NCBI GenBank assembly: GCA_021286645.1
Contig: JAJTBZ010000097.1
Span: 186,001-250,000, forward strand
Length of the DNA stretch: 64,000 bases
Direction of reading: 5' to 3'
From: Ignavibacteria bacterium
GTDB taxonomy: Bacteria > Bacteroidota > Ignavibacteria > Ignavibacteriales > Ignavibacteriaceae
This document shows, one piece after another, positions 8,864 to 16,296 of this stretch. Under the pieces are notes generated by a model, which had not been told where the DNA came from, ran no database searches, and was given only the letters and a program-made list of their open reading frames with translations. Positions within the stretch are counted from its first letter, which is position 1; each line of letters starts with the position of its first letter. A program made the position numbers and the translations under genes.

Positions 8864-10672
8864 ATGGAAACCAAATTAATTGAAGTCGGTCTGGCGGAAC
8901 GAAAATATAACTCTTCTTATTCAAGGATCCTTGGTTATACTGTTGAAATGTATCATAAGGGATTGAATGAACATAAAATTCTCTCAGCTCCCGATTTGGT
9001 TATGCTTCAAACCAAAGTAGATTTGCAGTTATCCAAATGGACAGAAAAATGGGAAACTGTTGAGTTGAAAAAGAAGAACATTGAAATGCGGGAAGCAAAC
9101 CTTGAAGAAGCTTTGGCTAGAACAGAAAACGCGCTGGAAGAAATGCATGCCATAGATAACCTGTTATTGCACACCTTATCAATAAACGATACTATTAATT
9201 GGAATAAATTGAAAGATAAGAGGAAATTTACTGTCCCGAGCCCAGCAGAGAACCTGCAACATGAACTGGAAATAATAACAGAACCTATAAAACCTACTTT
9301 TAATAAGCTCCCTGTAAAACCAGATAAAACCGATTCGATATTTAAAACGAAATTTACCTTGTTGGATAAAATTTTTCCGTCTCTCCGTAAGAAAAAGGAA
9401 TTACATGCCAACGAGGCCTATAACTTAGCTTTTGAAAATTGGGAAGAAAAAAGCAAAGAAATTGAGAAAAATAATGTTGAAATACAAGAAAAATATGAAT
9501 TAGACCTTGCTTTATGGCAATCAAAAAGAGAACAATGCATTCTGAAAAACAAAGAAAAAGTTGATGAATGGGAAAAACATAAAAAGGAACATTATGCCAG
9601 GCAGGTTGAACATAATTCTAAAATTAATGAGTTGCAAGATTCATATATGAATATCAGTGAAGCAGCAGTTTTAGAGTATTGCCAAATGGTCTTAAATAAT
9701 TCCGAATACCCCGAATTTTTTCCACAGAATTTTGAACTAGAATACAATCCAGAAACAAAAATTCTAATAGTAGAATATGAACTACCATCAATCAAGGATT
9801 TTCCACGAACGAGAGAATGGAAATACATTGCATCAAAAAAAGAATTGAAACCTTATTTCATTCCCGATAGTGAATTAAACAAATTATTTGATGAAGCTAT
9901 ATATAAAATTACTCTCAGGTCTTTACACGAACTTTTTGAAGCTGACGTGGCGAAAGCTTTAGATTCCGTTTCCTTCAATGGTTGGGTTAATGCTGTTAAC
10001 AAAGCCACGGGGAAAGAAGAGAGCAATTGTATAGTATCTATTCAGGTAAGGAAAACGGATTTTGAGACTATAGATTTGTCCAAGGTCGATCCAAAAATAT
10101 GTTTTAAGAATTTAAAAGGTGTTTCAAGTAGTAAGCTTAGTTCATTAACACCGGTACAACCTCTATTGCGTATAAACAAAATGGATAAGCGATTTGTTGA
10201 GGGATATAATGTTGTTGACGGCCTCGATACTTCAATAAATATTGCTGGTATGGATTGGGAAGATTTTGAGCATCTTATTCGCGAATTATTTGAAAAAGAA
10301 TTTAGCTCGAATGGTGGCGAAGTTAAAGTAACACAAGCCAGTAGAGATGGTGGCGTTGATGCCATTGCGTTTGACCCGGATCCTATTCGAGGTGGGAAAA
10401 TAGTCATTCAGGCCAAAAGGTATACCAATACTGTTGGTGTATCAGCTGTTCGAGATTTATTTGGTACTGTTCATAACGAAGGTGCGACAAAGGGAATTCT
10501 TGTTACTACAGCAGATTATGGCCCTGATGCATACGAATTTGCTAAAGGGAAACCATTAACTTTGTTAACGGGATCCAATCTTTTATTTTTACTCGAAAAA
10601 CATGGGCATCATGCTAAAATAGATCTAAGGGAAGCAAAGAGAGTGTTAGCGGAAAAGGAAAAATTGGAATAA
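8864..10672 (+). CDS. Mrr-family restriction endonuclease-like protein with long coiled-coil N-terminus
   Basis: 602 residues. The first 290 or so are Lys/Glu-rich and strongly helical or coiled-coil (for example EKWETVELKKKNIEMREANL). A mixed middle region follows. The C-terminal Mrr_cat domain (about 460-590) begins at GMDWEDFEHLIRELFEKEF. Its catalytic core has Asp in RDGGVDAIAF (near 493-497) and Gln-x-Lys in IVIQAKRY (near 515-518), the D...QxK form common in Mrr. GILVTTADYGPDAYEFA follows, typical of the fold. It is expected to cut DNA, probably modified or foreign, with the coiled coil acting as sensor or oligomeriser (inference). A GAGG Shine-Dalgarno precedes the start. Base composition is AT-rich compared with the operons to either side. 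Confidence 0.75.
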   Translation: METKLIEVGLAERKYNSSYSRILGYTVEMYHKGLNEHKILSAPDLVMLQTKVDLQLSKWTEKWETVELKKKNIEMREANLEEALARTENALEEMHAIDNLLLHTLSINDTINWNKLKDKRKFTVPSPAENLQHELEIITEPIKPTFNKLPVKPDKTDSIFKTKFTLLDKIFPSLRKKKELHANEAYNLAFENWEEKSKEIEKNNVEIQEKYELDLALWQSKREQCILKNKEKVDEWEKHKKEHYARQVEHNSKINELQDSYMNISEAAVLEYCQMVLNNSEYPEFFPQNFELEYNPETKILIVEYELPSIKDFPRTREWKYIASKKELKPYFIPDSELNKLFDEAIYKITLRSLHELFEADVAKALDSVSFNGWVNAVNKATGKEESNCIVSIQVRKTDFETIDLSKVDPKICFKNLKGVSSSKLSSLTPVQPLLRINKMDKRFVEGYNVVDGLDTSINIAGMDWEDFEHLIRELFEKEFSSNGGEVKVTQASRDGGVDAIAFDPDPIRGGKIVIQAKRYTNTVGVSAVRDLFGTVHNEGATKGILVTTADYGPDAYEFAKGKPLTLLTGSNLLFLLEKHGHHAKIDLREAKRVLAEKEKLE

Positions 10673-11070
10673 TTGGAATAATGCATGCGATGTAATATAT
10701 CATTAGGTAAGTTTCTTGAACACTAGCAGGACCCCAAAGTATTTTTCGAACTGACGGAATTTTTCTGATTTCGCATTTCATACGCGGATGCTTCCGCAAT
10801 TATTTTCCCGAGCATAGCCAGATCCGATGATGGTAATGAATGGATCTTCGAAACCACAGGATATGAGAACATTGAAGTACGCATTAAATATGAAGCCGCA
10901 GTAAACTGATGTAAAAACGCCACCGATTTATTCTGCGCTCATTAGTGTTATCTCAAAGTCCCATAGCGGGATTTCGAATCTTTGCTGCCGTCAGCATTAT
11001 ATGAATTGATTATCATTCTCCAAAGTGATACTCTTATTTGACTTTCATTTAATTTAAAGAGTTCTAAACT
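10673..11070. other. Intergenic stretch with a protein-like relic
   Basis: About 400 bp between two accessory nuclease genes. A start-less frame at 10769-10909 reads like the end of a real protein (contains SDDGNEWIFETTGYENIEVR, ending YEAAVN) but has no ATG and is cut off upstream by a stop. Minus-strand frames here look random. No RNA gene is seen. Confidence 0.4.
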
Positions 11071-11613
11071 ATGGCAAAGAGCACTGCGAAAAACCATTCC
11101 CGTAAATTACTTATTCATTCTTATGGTCTTTTTTGGTCACCGGATAAAGTCAATTGGGGTAAGCCTAACAATTCTGGTAGCTTGGAGGGTATTGCAGCAG
11201 CAAGCAAAAAACCTGTAGACTTTAGGAAAATATCTGCCATTTATATACTTTATTATAATTACCATCCTGTATATATTGGTCAGGTTGGTAAAGGCACTCA
11301 TTCCCTTTTTAGTCGTCTTAAGGAGCACAGAAAAAATCTTTCCGGTAGATGGAATATGTTCTCATGGTTCAGTCTGCAGGGCGTTACTGGTGCTAATAAA
11401 CCCAGCAAGAAAAAAAGCACATTTCATCCTTCACTTGCGGTAACTTTGGATCATTTAGAGGCAATTTTAATTGAATCGATAGAACCATCGTTAAATAGGC
11501 AACGCGGCAAATTTGGCAGTGATGTTATTAAATATGAGCAATGCGAATATTCCGAAATGACTGCTTCTGATAAAAAATTAGAAGAAATCCTGTTAAAATT
11601 GGATTCAATGTAA
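11071..11613 (+). CDS. GIY-YIG domain protein (predicted nuclease)
   Basis: 180 residues. The GIY-YIG module lies in the middle: AIYILYY (the GIY strand) and HPVYIGQVGKG (the YIG strand), followed by FSRLKEHRK, which supplies the conserved Arg and His. It closes with LEAILIESIEPSLNRQRG, giving the metal-binding Glu and the terminal Asn. All key positions of a catalytic GIY-YIG nuclease are therefore present. About 50 residues precede it (SYGLFWSPDKVNWG) and an inserted Lys-rich loop lies at about 110-125. It is not UvrC-like. It is a single gene, between the Mrr-type gene and the DUF3800 pair. Confidence 0.7.
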   Translation: MAKSTAKNHSRKLLIHSYGLFWSPDKVNWGKPNNSGSLEGIAAASKKPVDFRKISAIYILYYNYHPVYIGQVGKGTHSLFSRLKEHRKNLSGRWNMFSWFSLQGVTGANKPSKKKSTFHPSLAVTLDHLEAILIESIEPSLNRQRGKFGSDVIKYEQCEYSEMTASDKKLEEILLKLDSM

Positions 11614-11774
11614 ATGGTGTTAAGGCAGCGTGAATTGTATAGAATAAGTTGGCATTGTTATGTTGTTGGGTAATGTGCGCTTTGCATTTGCTCAGTTATT
11701 CTTGCGTTAGTAATTCAATTTTGAGGATATTTGTGTTATTCTTTTTATAGTTTTTGATAAAATATGGTGAAAAT

Positions 11775-12470
11775 ATGAACATCGAGGTGTATTGTGACGA
11801 AAGTTGTCCTGAGACTCTGAAGGATAAACCTTCGCATAAGTATTTACTGCTTGGCAGTCTTTGGTTGCCCTCGTCATTTAGATCAAAATTGAAACAAGAT
11901 ATTAAAGTTCTCAGAGCGGTACATAATTATCATCTTGAAATAAAATGGAATAAAGTCTCTCCTAAGTATTTAGAATTTTACAAGGCGCTTGTATCACATT
12001 TTTTTTGCTCTCAAGATTTGCGTTTTAGAGCCCTGGTTGTTGAATCTGCGCAAATTGATCTAGTTAAATTCCATTCGGACGATGCTGAATTAAGCTTCTA
12101 TAAATTTTACTATGAAATGCTTCATCACTGGATTTTGGACTTTAATGAATATCAGTTTTTTCTTGATTATAAGACGAATAAAATCCGTTTCAGGCTGCCT
12201 ATTCTAAAGCGCGTGTTGTCTAATGCTTCTTTGTCTTCATCTGTATTAAATGTTCAATCTATCCACTCTGGTGAATCTATAGGAATCCAGTATTGTGATT
12301 TTCTTCTGGGAGCGGTTAACGCTAAGTTTAATAATTCAGTTGCATCCGACTCTGCAAAGGCGGAAATAATCAGGCATATTGAGTATGGTTTAAGTCGCGA
12401 AATTGGTCCAACTCCAAAGTCAATGGATAAATTTAATATTTTCCGTATCCTTTTGCAGGGAGGGTGGTGA
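11775..12470 (+). CDS. DUF3800 domain protein
   Basis: 231 residues from the ATG at 11775 (a TTG at 11754 is a poorer alternative). It matches DUF3800: an opening strand with Asp-Glu-Ser (VYCDES, residues 8-10), a KYLLLGSLWLP strand, the conserved EIKWNKVSPKYLEFY segment, and a closing Q-x-x-D (IQYCDFLLGAVNAKFN). The acidic positions are placed as in an RNase H-like fold, which is the usual proposal for DUF3800; no activity is established. The stop codon overlaps the start of the next gene as TGATG, so the two are very likely translated together. Confidence 0.75.
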   Translation: MNIEVYCDESCPETLKDKPSHKYLLLGSLWLPSSFRSKLKQDIKVLRAVHNYHLEIKWNKVSPKYLEFYKALVSHFFCSQDLRFRALVVESAQIDLVKFHSDDAELSFYKFYYEMLHHWILDFNEYQFFLDYKTNKIRFRLPILKRVLSNASLSSSVLNVQSIHSGESIGIQYCDFLLGAVNAKFNNSVASDSAKAEIIRHIEYGLSREIGPTPKSMDKFNIFRILLQGGW

Positions 12471-12901
12471 TGGCATATGCTTTAGCCCGGAATCTTACCG
12501 AGGCTGTTTATAGACAAATATTTGAGACCGTCTATTGTGACTCATCAAACCCAATTATCACACATGATGGTATTCGTGTAAAATTCTTTCCTGATCAGTT
12601 TGACCACGCTTTTTTTGAAAGTAATAATTGGCAGGCTGGCGACAAATCTATGTTTTCCCAATCCCGTGCGGAACGAATTTATTGGATAAAAGATACTTTA
12701 CAGGATCCTCAGGCAATTTTAAAAGTTGGATGGGATAAGCTTAATAAAACTTATAATTATTCACGCAGGGTAGCAGTTGTTGTAACAGATTATGTAGTAA
12801 TTATTCATATCAATAACTCAACGGAGGCTAAGTTTATAACTGCTTACAAAGCCGATAAGTCAATAGGTAGAATACTAGCCGCCCCACCTTGGAAAATTTA
12901 A
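12470..12901 (+). CDS. Predicted BECR-type (barnase/EndoU/ColicinE5/RelE-like) nuclease
   Basis: 143 residues. The ATG at 12470 overlaps the preceding stop (TGATG) and is preceded by AGGGAGGG; a GTG at 12464 is less likely. The pattern fits phage-type BECR ribonuclease domains: DQFDHAFFES with a candidate catalytic His, the helix SRAERIYWIKDTLQDP, two strands (RRVAVVVTDYVVIIHI), and a final FITAY strand with the usual Thr and Tyr. Members are metal-independent ribonucleases found in toxins and phages. The family call rests on motif reading alone. Coupling to DUF3800 suggests that the two act together. Confidence 0.55.
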   Translation: MAYALARNLTEAVYRQIFETVYCDSSNPIITHDGIRVKFFPDQFDHAFFESNNWQAGDKSMFSQSRAERIYWIKDTLQDPQAILKVGWDKLNKTYNYSRRVAVVVTDYVVIIHINNSTEAKFITAYKADKSIGRILAAPPWKI

Positions 12902-12907
12902 AATAAA

Positions 12908-12935
12908 AAAACGCTGATTAACTGGTTCAGCGTTT
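12908..12935. terminator. Perfect hairpin after the DUF3800/BECR pair
   Basis: AAACGCTG and CAGCGTTT form an 8-bp stem around an 11-nt loop, 6 bp after the stop codon. It lacks a long T run on the plus strand but is placed as a terminator or 3' stabiliser for the pair. Confidence 0.5.
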
Positions 12936-13881
12936 GAAACCTCTGTAATTTCCTTACCAACAGGTAAAGACCGATACAAATATAGCTGTTCAGATTCGGT
13001 TTGTCAATAGTTTCTGGATAATTATTCCTTATTTATTTAGTCCTCAATAAATCACAATTTCGTTTATCTTTCTGAAACTTATATGGGTGGAATTATCTAC
13101 GGCATCGTTGGCTAAAAATAGAAAAACCGTCTAAATAGTAAAATTTTTGATTACTGTGAAGCAGATATGCTTAACACTTGAATAATGGCTAAGGCGAATT
13201 TGTTTATTATTGCCCCAATTAAGCATGGCTTATGTCCCTTGTTTATGTAAACCCAGATTGTATTTTCCAGAGATTGTTGGGCTCATTAAAATATGAGTCT
13301 GAAATATTCTGTTAGCAGTGATAATCTGGAGTACTGAGCCTCCGGAAGTATGAGATAGAGTTGAAGAGACTGGTTGGGAAGGCTAAAGTTTAATGGAGAT
13401 AGCTGTGGCGGAAGTGAATTCTGTTTACACCGCGATGAATTACATCACACAATGTTTTGTTAAGGCGGAGAGTGACGTAAAAAAAGGTAACAGGTAGGTT
13501 ATATTTAATGATACTCGGCTATAAGTGGAAATGGATCATTCCCTTTTATCTTGTTTCTGCATGAGTGTAAGCAATCGCGCACGGGCACATAAAGGGCTTC
13601 GGCTGTAGTTCAACGGTGACCAAATTCGAAGCGCGTATCGGGTATGCATGAGGTAATGCCGGCGTTCGTGTCCGGTGTGTGAATATGATTTTGTCCCCTT
13701 AGTCCGGGGGACAGTAGTACTGCAGTTTGTTATAAAAAAGACAAAATCTCTATGCGGAAGCCGTTCGGTGAGTTTGGGCATTTAATGCCCAAAAAATACA
13801 CCCAAAAGGATTCAATGTTAGGAAAACCGGAATGAAGGTGATGAAAAATGCGAATTAATTAACAAAAAATTCATTTTTAAC
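12936..13881. other. Non-coding stretch with small hairpins, no gene recognised
   Basis: About 950 bp with no believable frame. Two local hairpins stand out: GTCCCC/GGGGAC at 13693-13712 and TTGGGCAT/ATGCCCAA at 13774-13792. The block around 13560-13680 is more GC-rich than its surroundings but fits no tRNA, tmRNA or other RNA that I can recognise. Confidence 0.4.
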
Positions 13882-13911
13882 TTGACACGGGAATAAAAAT
13901 GATTGTATATT
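13882..13911 (+). promoter_or_regulatory. Sigma70-type promoter of the chitobiose cluster
   Basis: A perfect -35 box TTGACA (13882-13887) and a -10-like TATATT (13906-13911) are 18 bp apart. The promoter lies 58 bp before the ROK regulator start, with the operator immediately downstream. Confidence 0.65.
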
Positions 13912-13914
13912 GCA

Positions 13915-13939
13915 TTAGTTTGTTTGAACAACCAACTAA
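13915..13939. promoter_or_regulatory. XylR-type ROK operator
   Basis: The half-sites TTAGTTTGTT and AACCAACTAA are separated by TGAAC. The second is the reverse complement of the first at nine of ten positions. The arrangement is close to the classical XylR operator of Bacillus. It starts 3 bp after the -10 box, so a bound ROK protein would block transcription of its own gene and probably the operon. An AACTAACTAACTAA run lies just downstream beside the start codon. Confidence 0.7.
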
Positions 13940-13968
13940 ATAACAATCGAGACACAACTAACTAACTA

Positions 13969-15183
13969 ATGCTTATGATTACTGAGAGCACACAGATCAT
14001 AACCGGAAATTCGAAAGTTCTACGCGGAATTAACCGCACGATGATACTGAATATCATCAGGGAACAACAGCCAATTTCACGAGTAAACATCGCGCGCCTG
14101 ACCGGGCTGAACAAAAGCACGGTCTCGAGCATTATAACGGAACTACTGGAGGAGGACCTGATTTTTGAACAGGAAACCAAGGACCAGAATGTTGGCCGTA
14201 ACCCGATTAACCTGTACTTGAAACTTGATAAGTACTATGTCGGGGCAATCAACATCGATTCTGTTATAACACGTTTTGCCATTACCGATATCGACGGTAG
14301 TGTTAAGGGACAGTCGTCAATTGATACGGATTCGAAAAATCCGGATGCATTTATTCATACATGTATAACCGAATTGCTAAAATTGGCAGACGCTTCGGGT
14401 GTGGGCCAATTAGAAGGCATAGGAGTTACCGTCGCAGGTATCGTGGATTCAAAAGCATTGATTGTAAATTTTGCACCAAACCTTGGGTGGAGAGATTATA
14501 ATATCGGTGAAGCTATCCGTAAGGAAGTTCCGAATATTCATATCATTGCCGCAGGCAATGATGCAAAATCATCTGCTCTTGCCGAATTATGGTTTGGTAA
14601 AAATCAGCTGCCACAATCAAACTTCGTTTTCCTATCGGTAAGCGCCGGTATCGGATCGGGAATAGTAGTAAACAACAAACTCTTAAGCGGAGAGTATCAG
14701 GCCGCAGGAGAGTTTGGACATATGGTAATATACGAGGGCGGAGATTTGTGTAAGTGCGGTAACAACGGGTGTTGGGAAGCCTATGCTTCAGATAGAGCCA
14801 TTGTTCGCCAATATCTTGCTAAACGTCCCGGTAAATTTGAACACAATATAGACATCCTGGCCCAGGATATTATTGATCTGGCAAAGAAGAATGACCAGTT
14901 GGCAATAGAGGTTCTGAAGCAAACTGGTTATTACCTGGGTTTAGGTATCGCCAATATTATCAAAGCAGTTGATCCGCATGCAATCATTATCGGTGGTAAG
15001 ATTACCCAGGTTTGGGATATTATATATCCGGAGATTAATACCCTGGTTACTCAACGCGCGTATTTTGGCAGAAAAAATACAATTTCGATTCTGCCGACTT
15101 CACTAACGGTTTTACCACGATTGCTGGGCGCTGCCACGATAGCAATTGAGGAATTATTTGACGGACTTAAAATTACAGTATAA
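13969..15183 (+). CDS. ROK-family transcriptional repressor (NagC/XylR type)
   Basis: 404 residues. A winged helix-turn-helix comes first (about 20-85: QPISRVNIARLTGLNKSTVS), then a ROK domain (about 95-400). The ROK domain has a sugar-site Glu-x-Gly-His (GEFGHMV) and a zinc motif CKCGNNGCWEAY. It should bind the operator overlapping its own promoter and be released by an amino-sugar ligand such as GlcNAc or a phosphate ester (inference from the operon). An ATG at 13975 is an alternative start. First gene of the chitin/chitobiose cluster, same strand as the eight genes that follow. Confidence 0.85.
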   Translation: MLMITESTQIITGNSKVLRGINRTMILNIIREQQPISRVNIARLTGLNKSTVSSIITELLEEDLIFEQETKDQNVGRNPINLYLKLDKYYVGAINIDSVITRFAITDIDGSVKGQSSIDTDSKNPDAFIHTCITELLKLADASGVGQLEGIGVTVAGIVDSKALIVNFAPNLGWRDYNIGEAIRKEVPNIHIIAAGNDAKSSALAELWFGKNQLPQSNFVFLSVSAGIGSGIVVNNKLLSGEYQAAGEFGHMVIYEGGDLCKCGNNGCWEAYASDRAIVRQYLAKRPGKFEHNIDILAQDIIDLAKKNDQLAIEVLKQTGYYLGLGIANIIKAVDPHAIIIGGKITQVWDIIYPEINTLVTQRAYFGRKNTISILPTSLTVLPRLLGAATIAIEELFDGLKITV

Positions 15184-15194
15184 GAAAGATGAAA

Positions 15195-15232
15195 CCCCGC
15201 TTCCCATGAATTTGATCATGGGAAGCACGGGG
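15195..15232 (+). promoter_or_regulatory. Strong intercistronic hairpin
   Basis: CCCCGCTTCCCATGA pairs with TCATGGGAAGC and CGGGG, with one bulged A and a short loop: a stem of about 14-15 bp between the repressor and kinase genes. No T tract follows, so it is more likely an mRNA processing or stability element, or a weak attenuator, than a full terminator. Confidence 0.55.
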
Positions 15233-15256
15233 AATAAAAATCAGGAAACAGAAAAC

Positions 15257-16234
15257 ATGGACACGGAAAAAATGGTAATAGGAATTGACATTGGCGGAAC
15301 TAATACGGTTTTAGGCGGTATAGATCTGCGGAATAATGTTATAGCCGAAGGCCATATCAAAACCCAGGTGTGGGAAGGTGTTCATGGATTCATAAAAAGG
15401 CTTGTAGCCGCAATTGAGAAAATTGAAAAAGAAAACGAAAATTCACATTCTCTGGCCGGGATTGGAATTGCAGCTCCCAGTGCAAATTATGTAACAGGTG
15501 TCATTGAATCTTCTGCTAACCTGAAATGGGGAGATGTGAATTTTATTGACTTACTGAAAGAACATTATTCAGTGCCAATTGCCTTGCTTAATGATGCTAA
15601 CGCAGCCGCATTAGGAGAACAGCTTTTCGGGTGCGCAAAAGGCATGAAAAATTTTATCGTGCTTACTTTAGGCACCGGACTCGGAACCGGCATTGTGGTA
15701 GATGGTAAGCTGCTCTTCGGAGAAAACGGGTTTGCCGGTGAATTGGGTCATGCAATTGTAGAAAAGGACGGTCGTCAATGTAACTGCGGCCGGCAGGGCT
15801 GTCTGGAAACGTATGTATCGGCAAGTGGAATACGGCGAACAGTGTTTGATTTGCTCGGAAAATATAACGATGCAAGTGAACTGCGGTTAATGAATTTCGA
15901 CAACGTTAGCAGCAGAATGATTTTTGAATTGGCCCAAAGAGGCGATGCAATAGCAAATAAAGCTTTTCAATATACCGGTGAAATACTTGGCAGGGCCCTG
16001 GCTAATATGGTGACATATCTTGACCCGCAGGCAATAATTCTTTCGGGCGGATTGGCAGAAGCAGATAACTATTTGCTGGAGCCAACATCAAAATATTTCG
16101 AGAAGTTCTTATTAAGCGTGTATAAAGGGAAAGTACAAATTAGAAAATCACAATTGATTAACGGTAAAGCCGCTGTATTGGGTGCAGGCAGTTTCGTAAG
16201 AGATCAATTTTCAGAAAAAATTTTAAGTAAGTGA
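15257..16234 (+). CDS. ROK-family sugar kinase, likely N-acetylglucosamine kinase
   Basis: 325 residues from the ATG at 15257, which has AGGAAA upstream. The longer open frame starting at 15146 would run into the preceding gene and the hairpin. The ATP-binding DIGGT motif is at the N-terminus (IGIDIGGTNTVLGG), the catalytic Asp lies in LLNDANAAALGEQ, the sugar-site GELGHAIV follows, and the zinc motif is CNCGRQGCLETY. There is no DNA-binding domain, so it is an enzyme. The cluster yields free GlcNAc from chitobiose phosphorolysis, so GlcNAc 6-phosphorylation is the likely role; glucokinase activity is the alternative. Ends just before the TonB-dependent receptor gene. Confidence 0.8.
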   Translation: MDTEKMVIGIDIGGTNTVLGGIDLRNNVIAEGHIKTQVWEGVHGFIKRLVAAIEKIEKENENSHSLAGIGIAAPSANYVTGVIESSANLKWGDVNFIDLLKEHYSVPIALLNDANAAALGEQLFGCAKGMKNFIVLTLGTGLGTGIVVDGKLLFGENGFAGELGHAIVEKDGRQCNCGRQGCLETYVSASGIRRTVFDLLGKYNDASELRLMNFDNVSSRMIFELAQRGDAIANKAFQYTGEILGRALANMVTYLDPQAIILSGGLAEADNYLLEPTSKYFEKFLLSVYKGKVQIRKSQLINGKAAVLGAGSFVRDQFSEKILSK

Positions 16235-16296
16235 AAATTATTAATCAACCTATGGAAGATTTGGTTCCATTGAAAATAACAATCGAGGAAAACAAT

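Noticed and set aside
13536-13781. 81-codon minus-strand frame
   Set aside because: Composition looks random and it lies across hairpins; no start signal.
13774-13792. Hairpin TTGGGCAT/ATGCCCAA as a terminator
   Set aside because: No T tract in either direction and no gene ends near it.
7348-13880. Integrative element inserted at tRNA-Gln with direct repeats
   Set aside because: I could not find a second copy of the tRNA-Gln tail or an integrase, so only an accessory island is claimed.
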